Source: Mesoplasma tabanidae
GTDB taxonomy: Bacteria > Bacillota_I > Bacilli_A > Mycoplasmatales > Mycoplasmataceae
DNA length: 64,000 bases
NCBI RefSeq assembly: GCF_002804025.1
Contig: NZ_CP024969.1
Coordinates: 620,001 to 684,000, forward strand
Direction of reading: 5' to 3'
Made by a program: the position numbers and the translations under genes. This document shows positions 55,894 through 64,000 of the stretch, piece after piece (the stretch's first letter is position 1; each line of letters begins with the position of its first letter). The notes beneath the pieces are model-generated. The model worked only from the letters and a program-made list of their open reading frames with translations, was not told where the DNA came from and did no database searches.

Positions 55894-57234
55894 CTAAATA
55901 TTTTTAATAAAGTCTTTAATAGAATTAATTGCTAACTGTGAAAAATTTTCATTTTTTAGTTTTCTAATTTCCTGTTTTGTAATTTTTCTATTAGGTTTTT
56001 TAAAATCAATTTCATCAACAATCCCTCAGTTAGCTTTCATAGGTTGAAAGTTTGAAGCTGAAGCCTTATTGATGTAATTTAGCAATGCACCTGATACAGA
56101 TTTTGAATCTGGAATATTCATTTGTTTGTTGTTCAAAAAGTTTGCTATATTGATTGCTGTTATTAATCCTGAAACACAAGATTCCACATATCCTTCAACA
56201 CCTGTTATCTGTCCTGCAAAAAATATATTTTTGTTCGATTTAAGTTGTAAGTATTTATTAAGAACTTTTGGAGAGTTAATAAAGTTATTTTTATGCATAA
56301 CACCGTATCTAACAAATTTTGCATTTTCTAAACCAGGTATCATAGAAAAAATTCTTTTTTGCTCAGGTCATTTTAAATTTGTTTGAAATCCGACTATGTT
56401 ATAAAGCCTGTCACTTGCGTCATCCTGACGTAATTGAACGACTGCATGGTTTCTTGTTCCATCAGGTTTATCTAAACCTCTTGGTTTCATTGGACCAAAT
56501 AATAAAGTATCCAGTCCTCTTTTAGCCATTGCTTCAACTGGCATGCATCCTTCAAAGTATTTTAGTTCAGCTTCTCCAGGCAAATGACCAATAGCAATTT
56601 CTGCTTTAATTAATTCATTGTAAAAATTTAAATATTCTTCTTTTGACATAGGACAGTTTATATAATCATTAGTTTCACCTTTGTCATATCTATTTTTTTG
56701 ATAAGCTATGTTCATATTGATTGAATCCTTTTCAATGATTGGAGCAACCGCATCATAAAAATAGAAATCATCACTTCCTATAAGTCGAGTAATCTCAGAT
56801 TGTAATTTATCAGTAGTTAGTGGCCCCGAAGCAATAAGAGTTATTTCATTAGGGTCAATTTTTTCAACTTCTTTATCAACTACTTCAATATTTTTATTCG
56901 AACTAATTTCTTTTGTTATGTATTCTGAAAATAAAACTCTATCAACTGCTAAACTTCCTCCAGCTGGAACTTGTGCGTATTCAGCTGCTCTTATTATTAA
57001 AGAATCTAAAAGTCTCATTTCTTCTTTAAGAGTACCAACTGCATTAGTCATTTCATTACTTCGTAAAGAATTTGAGCAAACTAACTCAGCAAACCCGTCC
57101 AAAAATTGGACGGGATTTTTAGTTATTCTTTTTACTTCATAAAGCTTAACTTTTATATTTCTTTTTGCTAATTGATATGCAGCTTCTGTGCCTGCTAAAC
57201 CAGCTCCGATAATATTTATTGTTTTATTATTCAT
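55894..57234 (-). CDS. trmFO: Folate/FAD-dependent m5U methyltransferase (TrmFO family)
   Basis: Uses methylenetetrahydrofolate and FADH2 to form 5-methyluridine in RNA. The 446-residue frame has the FAD loop [19 protein letters not shown], the signature [31 protein letters not shown], the catalytic region [13 protein letters not shown], and [14 protein letters not shown]. The Mycoplasma capricolum relative modifies 23S rRNA (RlmFO) rather than tRNA U54, so the target here may be rRNA. Its ATG overlaps the ABC exporter stop by 1 nt. TAG stop. Confidence 0.92.
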
Positions 57235-59135
57235 TAATTCATTAACCCTGCTTCATAAAGTTTTTTAAATCTACCTGGAGTTGAGATTAATTCATCATAA
57301 GTTCCTTGTTGAACGATTCCTTTTCCGTTTGCACCAAGAACAATTATTTGATCAACACTTTTAATAGTTGATAAACGGTGAGCAATAGTTACACTAGTTC
57401 TACCTTTCATTAATTTATCCAACTCAGCTTGAATTTCTTTTTCTACAATATTATCTAAAGCAGAAGTGGCTTCATCTAAAATCAAGAAGTCAGGATTTTT
57501 CAAGAATACTCTAGCAATAACTAAACGTTGTTTTTGACCACCAGAAAGTAAGAAACCTCTTTGACCTAAAATAGTTTTATATCCATCTTTTAGCGAAATT
57601 ATGAAATCATGTAAATTTGCCTTTTTGCAAGCTTTCATAATTTCTTCATCAGTCGCGTCAAATTTTGCATATCTAATATTTTCAAAAAAATCTCCAAATA
57701 AAATTTGTGGTTCTTGTTCTACATACCCTACTCTGCTTAGGTAAGCTGGTAAGTTAATTGTATTTAAGTCATGTGAATCTTTAATTAAAGCGTCTTCGTT
57801 TTGATATTTTCCTTCAACCATTATTTTTCCATCAACAGGCATATAAAATCTTAATAATAGTTTAGCAATTGTTGATTTACCACTACCTGTTTCACCAACA
57901 AAGGCGTATGATTTACCTTTCTCGAATGTAATATTCATTTTTGGTAAAATTGTTTTTTCAGGTTTTTTAGGATAAGCAAAAGCAACATTTTCAAAAGTCA
58001 CTGAATTAATTTTCTCAATTAATGGGCCTTCAGGGTTTGGTTTAATTGTTGGTTCTGGATCTGTTAATTCTGATATTCTTTGAGCAGCGTTTTGAGCTCT
58101 TGTTGCAGAACGCAATGTTGGAATTAACATTGCAATAGCTCCAACAACAAATGAAACTAAAACCTGCGCTAAAGGCATTTTAACTAATAATAGTTCTGTA
58201 TTACCGCTTTTTAAGAAAGCAACACAAAATATAATAACAAATAAAGGCATCATTGCTGAAGCTGTTATTTGAATTCATTGAGTTAGTAATGCAGATCATT
58301 GAACAGCTTTGTCACCAGCTCTATTATAAATTTCATTTAATTCTTCAACTCTTTTAACTTCATATTCTTCTAAACCAGAAGATTTAATTAAAGATATATT
58401 TGAAATTCTATCAGTCATATCTTGATCAACTTCACGTTTTCTATCAAATGCTGTAATTAATTTTCTTCTGTTTTGAATAAATATAATAACTGCAATTCCA
58501 ATTGAGAAAACCATATATACAGCCATAATAACTGCTACATATCAAATTCCTGATAATATCATGATTACTACAGCCATTATTATTCCAGTTAAGAAGTAAA
58601 TCATATTTGTAAAGAATTGCTGAATACCAAATGCTAATGATTGTGTATCACCAACAAGTCTTGTTAAAATATTTCCTGATACATGATCAAAGAAGAAGTC
58701 AACATCTTGTTGCGCTAATCTAATTAACATTTTTTGTCTTTGATTAATTTCAACATGTAAAGAAAATTGAGCAACACTTCAGTTAACAACATATTCAGAC
58801 ATAAATAAAAGTACAAGAGTTGCTAATGTGATATATAGTCAAGTTTTTCATTCTATAATAGATACTTGTCATGCTAAAAAACTTAGAGTTTCTTTTTTTT
58901 CAGTTCCAGCTAAGTCATTCATAATACCTGAAATCATCATTGTTGCAAATACTGGTAAAAAAGTTGATATTAAGGCGTCTAACATTGTGAAAAAACAAAC
59001 AGTAAAGAAAAGAAATTTATTTTGACTTGCAGATTCAAATATTTGTTTCATAAAAACACCAAGTTTTTTAAATGAAAATTCCATATTTACATCAAAACCA
59101 TGTTTGTTTAATTGTTTTTGATTATTGTTGCTCAT
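57234..59135 (-). CDS. ABC exporter half-transporter (second of a pair)
   Basis: 633-residue fused membrane and ATPase protein of the MsbA/LmrA/BmrCD type. About six helices in the first 330 residues, with an intracellular loop ([22 protein letters not shown]), then the nucleotide-binding domain: Walker [11 protein letters not shown] loop [13 protein letters not shown], signature [13 protein letters not shown], Walker [16 protein letters not shown] loop IAHRLST. The Walker B Glu is present. Its start overlaps the partner gene by 14 nt, so they probably form a heterodimer. Substrate unknown (lipid or drug). Confidence 0.92.
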
Positions 59136-61059
59136 TATTTACTACACCCTTTCCATCATTTTTTGAATTACCTGCGTCATATAAATCTTTGAAATGACCA
59201 GGCACTTTTTTAAGTTCGTTGAAAGTTCCTCTTTGAACTATTCCTTGTTTTGGAGCTAGAACTAATATTTCATCAACATTTTTAATTGTTGATAGACGGT
59301 GTGCAATTGTTACACTTGTTCTGCCTTTCATTAATTCATTTAATTTTGCTTGAATTTCTTTTTCTACAATATTATCTAAAGCAGAAGTAGCTTCATCTAA
59401 GATTAATAGTTGAGGGTTCTTTAAAAACATTCTAGCAATAACTAATCTTTGTTTTTGACCACCAGATAACATAAATCCTCTTTCACCAAGAATTGTGTCA
59501 TAACCATCTGGTCAACTCATAATTAAGTCATGAAGTTCAGCTTTTTTACAAGCTGCAACCACTTGTTTATCTGTTGCCTCAAATCTTCCATATCTTACAT
59601 TGTCATAAACATTACCTAAGAAAATAGCAGGCTCTTGCTCAACATATCCTACTTTGTCTAAATAAGATGATAGAACAACATCTTTTAAGTCAATATTTTC
59701 GTTAATTAAAACTTGTCCAATAGTTGGATCATAAAATCTTAATAATAATTTTGAAATTGTTGATTTACCTGCACCTGTTGTTCCTACAAATGCATATGAT
59801 TTACCTTGTTCAAAAGTGAAATCAAATTTTGGTAATATAAGTTCTGTTGGTTTTTCAGGATAAGCAAATGCAACATCTCTAAAGTAAATATTTCCTTGGA
59901 TTTTGTCAATAACTACACCTTCTTTATCTTCAAAGTGATTATTGAATCTTGGTTCTTGCTCTAAAATTTCACCGATTCTTTTTGAAGCTACATTTGATTG
60001 AGTTAAACCAACTAAAACTCTTAAGAAAGACATTAAAGGACCAATCATTAAAGCTGAAGCTGAAATCATACCTGGTAAAACTGCAGCTACATCATTTGCA
60101 TCATAAATTAAAACTGTTGCAATAATCATAATTGTTTCAATTGCATTAATAATTAAGAAAATTAATGACAAGATCATTGCTTGGTAGTAGTTCATGTGTG
60201 TTGATTGTTCAAAATAAGGAACGTGTTTTTCAATAAATCTGTTTTCTTCATATTTTTCAGTTCCTGAAGCTTTAATTAATTTAACATTACTAATTCTATC
60301 AGTAACATCACCATTAACTTCTGTAACAATTTTTCTTGTTTTGTATGCAATTGGTTTCATTGGAATAAATAAAACTGCAAAAATTATAAACATAACAAGA
60401 AACACAGAAAATAAAACAATTGTTAGTGGACCTGATATTGTTGACATAACAATAATTGAGGCAATTGTTGTTAAAATACCGTTTAAAAAAGTAATTGGAA
60501 TAATTCCAGTTTGTTCTCCAATAATTTGAGTATCAGAAACAACTTTTGTTAAAATTTCTCCAATTTTTTTATCAGAATAATATGACATATCCATCGAAAC
60601 TAATTTTTTGTTTAAATCATTTCTCAAATCAACTTCTATTTTTTTACCTAACATACCAGCTGTTCATTGAGAAACAAAAGTTGCTAATGCCATAAAAAGA
60701 ATAATAGCTATTTCAATACCAAGTAAAGTATTAAAATTTAAACCTCATCACTTTGGTAACACTTCTCCTGTTTTTTCAACTAAAACAGCTGCACTCATTT
60801 GCTCAATAATTTTAGGAGTCATTGCTGACGCAATAGATAAAATAATTACTGAAATTAACATAAGTGTTGTCCATAATTTATTTTTTTTCATATATCTAAT
60901 TAATAATCCAATATATGAAGATTTTTTCTTTTTAGATTTATTTGCTTCTAATTCTGTGTTTAAATCAGATTTTTTCAATCATCTTGAAACTCTAACTTGT
61001 GGTGTTGAAGATTCATTTAGCTTTTCATTATCAAGCATTTGTTGTTCTTCTCTGTCCAT
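59122..61059 (-). CDS. ABC exporter half-transporter (first of a pair)
   Basis: 645 residues. A charged cytosolic N-terminal extension ([18 protein letters not shown]..., about 60 residues with a KSKKKKS stretch) precedes six helices. The ATPase domain has Walker [30 protein letters not shown], signature [13 protein letters not shown], Walker [15 protein letters not shown] and IAHRLST. Both members of the pair keep catalytic Glu and full signatures, unlike asymmetric exporters with one dead site. Strong ribosome binding site GAGGGGA. Confidence 0.92.
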
Positions 61060-61119
61060 AAAATCCCCTCTTTTCTAATAAAATGCCTTTGCATATTTTA
61101 AATATTTTACCACCAAAAG

Positions 61120-61148
61120 GCAAAATAAAAAACACCTAATGTGTTTTT
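61120..61148 (-). terminator. Intrinsic terminator of the dprA-like gene
   Basis: Stem AAAAACAC/GTGTTTTT with a 5-nt loop and minus-strand T6, overlapping the stop codon. Confidence 0.83.
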
Positions 61149-61926
61149 AAATTTGATTTAAAATATCTGCTGCACTTTCCAATAATTTTGCACCATTTTT
61201 TAGCAAATTATTACTTGAAGATTTAAATTTTTTTAAATTTTGTGGAATTGCAAAGCACGGTTTATTTTCATTGACAACAGCGTTAAATAAAGGTTCTATT
61301 TCACTAAAATTTGAATGTTCTAAAAATACAACAGCTTTTGATAAACCATTAATAATTCTAATGTTCATTTCATTTTTATTGTTAATTGACTTGTATTTAA
61401 AACTGTTTGATTCTTCATATTCGCTTATCACTAGAAAATCTGCATAATCAACGTTTTTATTTTTATTTCAAAATTCACTTTCTATAAACTTTTGAAGTGG
61501 TTTTTTTGTAATTATAATTAATTTTCCTTGTTCTGCTATTATAAAATCAATTAATTGCTTATCAAACTTGCTCTCATCTGAAATTAAAATTGTTCTATTT
61601 TCTTTAATTAAATCAGCAATGATTTTTTTTATTGCCATTATGTTATATTCATCAATATTCTCTGAACTGCTAATAAATATTGTTTGAAAGTAATTTTGTA
61701 ATAATGAAATATTACCTAAATAATAAATTATAAATGCAGGTTTCATTATTTGCTTAAGGTTATTTGGATAAAGTGGATTGATAATTGAAATGAAATTATT
61801 AGGTATTGAATTAGGAACTTGAATTAAGTTCTGAGTTTCTATTTTTTCTTTTCTATCTAATGCATCATAAATTTGCTCTCAATCACCATGATACTTTAGT
61901 GAGAAATATAATAATACATTGTCCAT
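61147..61926 (-). CDS. Degenerate DprA/Smf-like protein
   Basis: 259 residues. It resembles the Rossmann fold of DprA/Smf: a helical start (MDNVLLYFSLKYHGDW), INPLYPNNLKQIMKPAFIIYYLGN, and a late segment EIEPLFNAVVNENKPCFAIPQNL like DprA's AxxxGRxVFAVPG. The usual GSR and GxxxGID motifs of active DprA are missing, so it has probably lost single-stranded DNA loading. The gene order rplS-rbgA-rnhB-...-dprA matches Bacillus, which supports the assignment. Confidence 0.7.
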
Positions 61927-61928
61927 TA

Positions 61929-62234
61929 TTAATTTAAATACATTATTCTATTTGCAATAATTTCATTAAACACGTTGGCACTCTCTTTATTAATTGATGA
62001 ATGTATTCTTGCTTCAATACCAACAACAGCTTGGTCATGCAATGCAAATTCATCATTAATAGCCGAAGATCAAGCTTTAACATTAATTAAGTCATCTTCA
62101 TTTTTTCCTGTTTTAGATTTATAAGAATTGGGAACTCTAACAACAAACTTGTATAATTTTGCGTTTCCATCTTTTGAAGTATATGCAACTTGTGCATCTC
62201 CTTCAATTTGTCCGATTATATTTACTAAATTCAT
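61929..62234 (-). CDS. SSB-like OB-fold protein, short
   Basis: 101 residues starting MNLVNIIGQIEGDAQVAYTSKDGNAKLYKFVVRVP, which matches the first strands of single-stranded DNA-binding proteins (MNxVxLIGR...FxLAV), then DLINVKAWSS like SSB's DFIxCxAWG. It ends NRIMYLN with no acidic C-terminal tip, so it resembles PriB more than full SSB. TGA encodes the conserved Trp. It lies 2 nt before the dprA-like gene. Confidence 0.75.
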
Positions 62235-62290
62235 ATGAACTCCTTTTTATTATTCGTCAGACACCTGACATAATATAGTTAAGGAAAAAA

Positions 62291-62318
62291 ATAAAAAAAT
62301 AACATTAAAAGTTATTTT
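62291..62318 (-). terminator. Intrinsic terminator of rbgA-rnhB
   Basis: Stem AAATAAC/GTTATTT with a 7-nt loop and minus-strand T7, overlapping the rnhB stop. Confidence 0.82.
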
Positions 62319-62931
62319 CTAAAATATCTTTAATTGGTTTGTAACTCTTTCTGTGTATTGGAAGTACCCCAAACTGTTTAGTTTTTTGTAAATGTTCTTT
62401 AACACAATATCCTTTATGTAAATCAAAATTATATTTTGGATAAATTTTTGCATAATCAATCATTATGCTATCTCTGGTTGTTTTTGCCAAGATAGAAGCT
62501 GCTGCAATGGATTGGCTTAAATCATCACCTTTTATAAAAGCTACACAATTATAGTTATCTATATTTATTTTTTCAGCATCAGTTAAACTTATAATTGGTT
62601 TAGGTTTTAAACTAGTGATTGTATTGATCATACCTAACCTACTAGCTTGCTTTGGATTTAATATATCAACATCACCAGCTTCAATTATTTCAATAGCATA
62701 ACTTATTGCAACTGTTTTAATTTCTTCGCAAAGTATTTCTCTTTGTTTTTTAGATAACTTTTTTGAATCTCTAATTAATGTATTTTCATAATCGCTTGGT
62801 AATATAACACTAGCAACAACAACAGGTCCAGCCATTGCTCCTCTTCCAGCTTCGTCACTACCGCTAATAAAATCAGTATTATTTTCTAGTCTAATTTGAG
62901 TATCAAATAAAATTCTTGATTTATCTATCAT
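62305..62931 (-). CDS. rnhB: Ribonuclease HII
   Basis: Removes RNA from RNA-DNA hybrids and single ribonucleotides from DNA. 208 residues with the catalytic GSDEAGRGAMAGPV (Asp26, Glu27), RDSKKLSKKQRE, and SIAAASILAKTTRD with a further catalytic Asp. Length is normal. It overlaps rbgA by 7 nt. No Trp codon. Confidence 0.96.
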   Translation of the reverse strand: MIDKSRILFDTQIRLENNTDFISGSDEAGRGAMAGPVVVASVILPSDYENTLIRDSKKLSKKQREILCEEIKTVAISYAIEIIEAGDVDILNPKQASRLGMINTITSLKPKPIISLTDAEKINIDNYNCVAFIKGDDLSQSIAAASILAKTTRDSIMIDYAKIYPKYNFDLHKGYCVKEHLQKTKQFGVLPIHRKSYKPIKDILENNF

Positions 62932-63872
62932 AAATCTGTTATGTCCTCAATAGCTTTTTCATTTCTAACTTTTGAAGCTTTTTCCATTTCTTCTGGAACA
63001 ACTTCTAAAATTCTTTCATAAGAAACTTTAGTAAATTCATTTCCTATGATATCTCTCATAAATGCATCAATAACACGATCATAATCAAGTAATTCATCAT
63101 TCATATATCATTTTCTTACTTTTGCTATCATTTCAAAAATAATAAAAGTATCTGCAATTTGAATTGGTCTTTGCAGCCTTGGAGAAATTTTATAATGGTT
63201 TTCAATTAATCCTTCATAGTGATTAAACAAGTATTGCATCAATTTTCCTGCAACTCTTTCTTTTGGATAAACATTTTCTCTAATAGAATTAATCGCACAT
63301 ATATTTGTAGCTACTGTTTCATTCTCTAATTTAGCTGGCAAGACTCCAGGTGTATCTAATAAAGAAATAAATTGTGATAAATGAATTAATTGTATTCCTC
63401 TTGTTAAACCAGGTTTATTTCCTGCTTTAACACTTTTATTTTTAATTAATCTATTAATAAAGGTTGATTTACCAACATTTGGAATTCCAATAACTAAAAC
63501 ATTAATTAAAGAATTGACCATTCCTTTTGCTTTATCTTTTTCTTGCTTTTCTTTTGTTGCCTTATTAATTAAATCAATTAATGGTTTAACAATATTTTTT
63601 TGTTTGTCATCTAATACCATTACAGTATTATTTTTTTTCTCATAATAATCAACTCATTCTTGAGTTACTTTTGGATCAGCAATATCTGCTTTTGATAAAA
63701 CATATAAAATAGGTTTATTTTTTAATATTTTTGAAAAGGTTAAATTACGAGATGAATATGGAGCACGAGCATCCAAAATCTCAATAACTAAGTCAACCAC
63801 GGGAATTTTTTCTTCAATGTTTTTTAAAGTCTTATTCATATGACCTGGAAATCAGTTAAATTCTGCACTCAT
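62925..63872 (-). CDS. rbgA: Ribosome biogenesis GTPase RbgA (YlqF)
   Basis: Circularly permuted GTPase needed for late 50S assembly. The 315-residue frame starts MSAEFNWFPGHMNKTLKNIEE; G4 comes first (VLSKADI), then G5-like SIRxx, G1 GIPNVGKST and G3 DTPGV, which is the permuted order. The C-terminal helical ANTAR-like domain follows. Start ATG at 63872 with a GGAG site. It forms an operon with rnhB, as in Bacillus. Ends at TAG. Confidence 0.95.
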
Positions 63873-63900
63873 AATTTTTTCTCCTTTTTAATCTTTTTAT

Positions 63901-63906
63901 ATTATA
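63901..63906 (-). promoter_or_regulatory. Extended -10 promoter of rbgA
   Basis: TATAAT preceded by TGT (TGNTATAAT), between the rplS terminator and rbgA. Confidence 0.55.
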
Positions 63907-63910
63907 ACAA

Positions 63911-63940
63911 ATAAAAAAACTCTCATTTAACATGAGAGTT
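63911..63940 (-). terminator. Intrinsic terminator of the upstream gene (probable rplS)
   Basis: Perfect 9-bp stem AACTCTCAT/ATGAGAGTT, 5-nt loop, minus-strand T7. Confidence 0.88.
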
Positions 63941-63961
63941 ATATTGTTGAATAATTGACAA

Positions 63962-64000
63962 CTATTTTTTATCAGCTTTTGTTGGTAAAATTTCTTTAAT
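63962..64000 (-). CDS. rplS: C-terminal fragment, probably ribosomal protein L19
   Basis: Only the last twelve codons fall in the window (IKEILPTKADKK, then TAG). The basic end IKEILPTK resembles the Mollicutes L19 tail, and rplS precedes rbgA (ylqF) in Bacillus. Context carries most of the weight. Confidence 0.55.
   Translation of the reverse strand: MKEILPTKADKK

Noticed and set aside
61081-61121. GCCTTT/AAAGGC inverted repeat before the ABC exporter pair
   Set aside because: The loop is about 25 nt and AT-rich; it could pair by chance and no regulator or riboswitch core is visible.

Overview
The window is a low-GC Mollicutes chromosome segment. Many reading frames continue through in-frame TGA at positions where conserved proteins have Trp (for example KMSKSWGN in LeuS and GNWKMN in TpiA), so TGA is Trp (genetic code 4). 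Gene content and order, together with a 2'-deoxyguanosine riboswitch upstream of nrdF, point to Mesoplasma florum or a close relative. All supported genes, including every tRNA, lie on the minus strand, so operons read from high to low coordinates.

Region by region, low to high coordinates: a partial membrane protein; leuS; tRNA-Ile; rplM-rpsI; tsaE-tsaB (t6A synthesis); an MgtA-type P-type ATPase preceded by a possible 26-codon leader peptide; a trehalose-type sugar locus (LacI-family regulator, PTS IIBC, small membrane protein, GH13 hydrolase, small membrane protein, ROK kinase); the glycolytic operon tpiA-HAD phosphatase-gpmI; an 841-residue repetitive lipoprotein; a cluster of ten tRNA genes; two overlapping membrane paralogues; the polyamine transporter potA-potB-potCD with an unusual coiled-coil fusion and a short upstream ORF; a HAD phosphatase; and an IS3-family insertion sequence.

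From 32.5 to 41.7 kb is a sugar-uptake island: scrA-scrB-scrK with a GntR regulator, a further PTS IIBC, a small membrane protein, and ptsI (enzyme I), followed by a 46-residue ORF. Then come nadE, obg, two small proteins, tRNA-Arg and a DEAD-box helicase with a very long R/G/D-rich tail. A second PTS IIBC plus GH32 pair follows. None of the four PTS permeases carries a IIA domain, so all probably share a IIA protein encoded elsewhere, fed by the enzyme I here.

The most notable locus is nrdF-nrdI-nrdE (50.4-54.2 kb). Its leader is a 2'-dG riboswitch with an intrinsic terminator. Its NrdF has lost three of the four carboxylate metal ligands (Val119, Pro179, Lys213), the signature of the metal-free, DOPA-radical class Ie ribonucleotide reductase. 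The end product of reduction would thus switch off an enzyme that needs no metal. The rest holds a hypothetical protein, trmFO/rlmFO, a pair of ABC exporter half-transporters, and a block in the conserved Firmicutes order rplS-rbgA-rnhB-(SSB-like)-dprA-like. No CRISPR array, rRNA gene or origin was seen.
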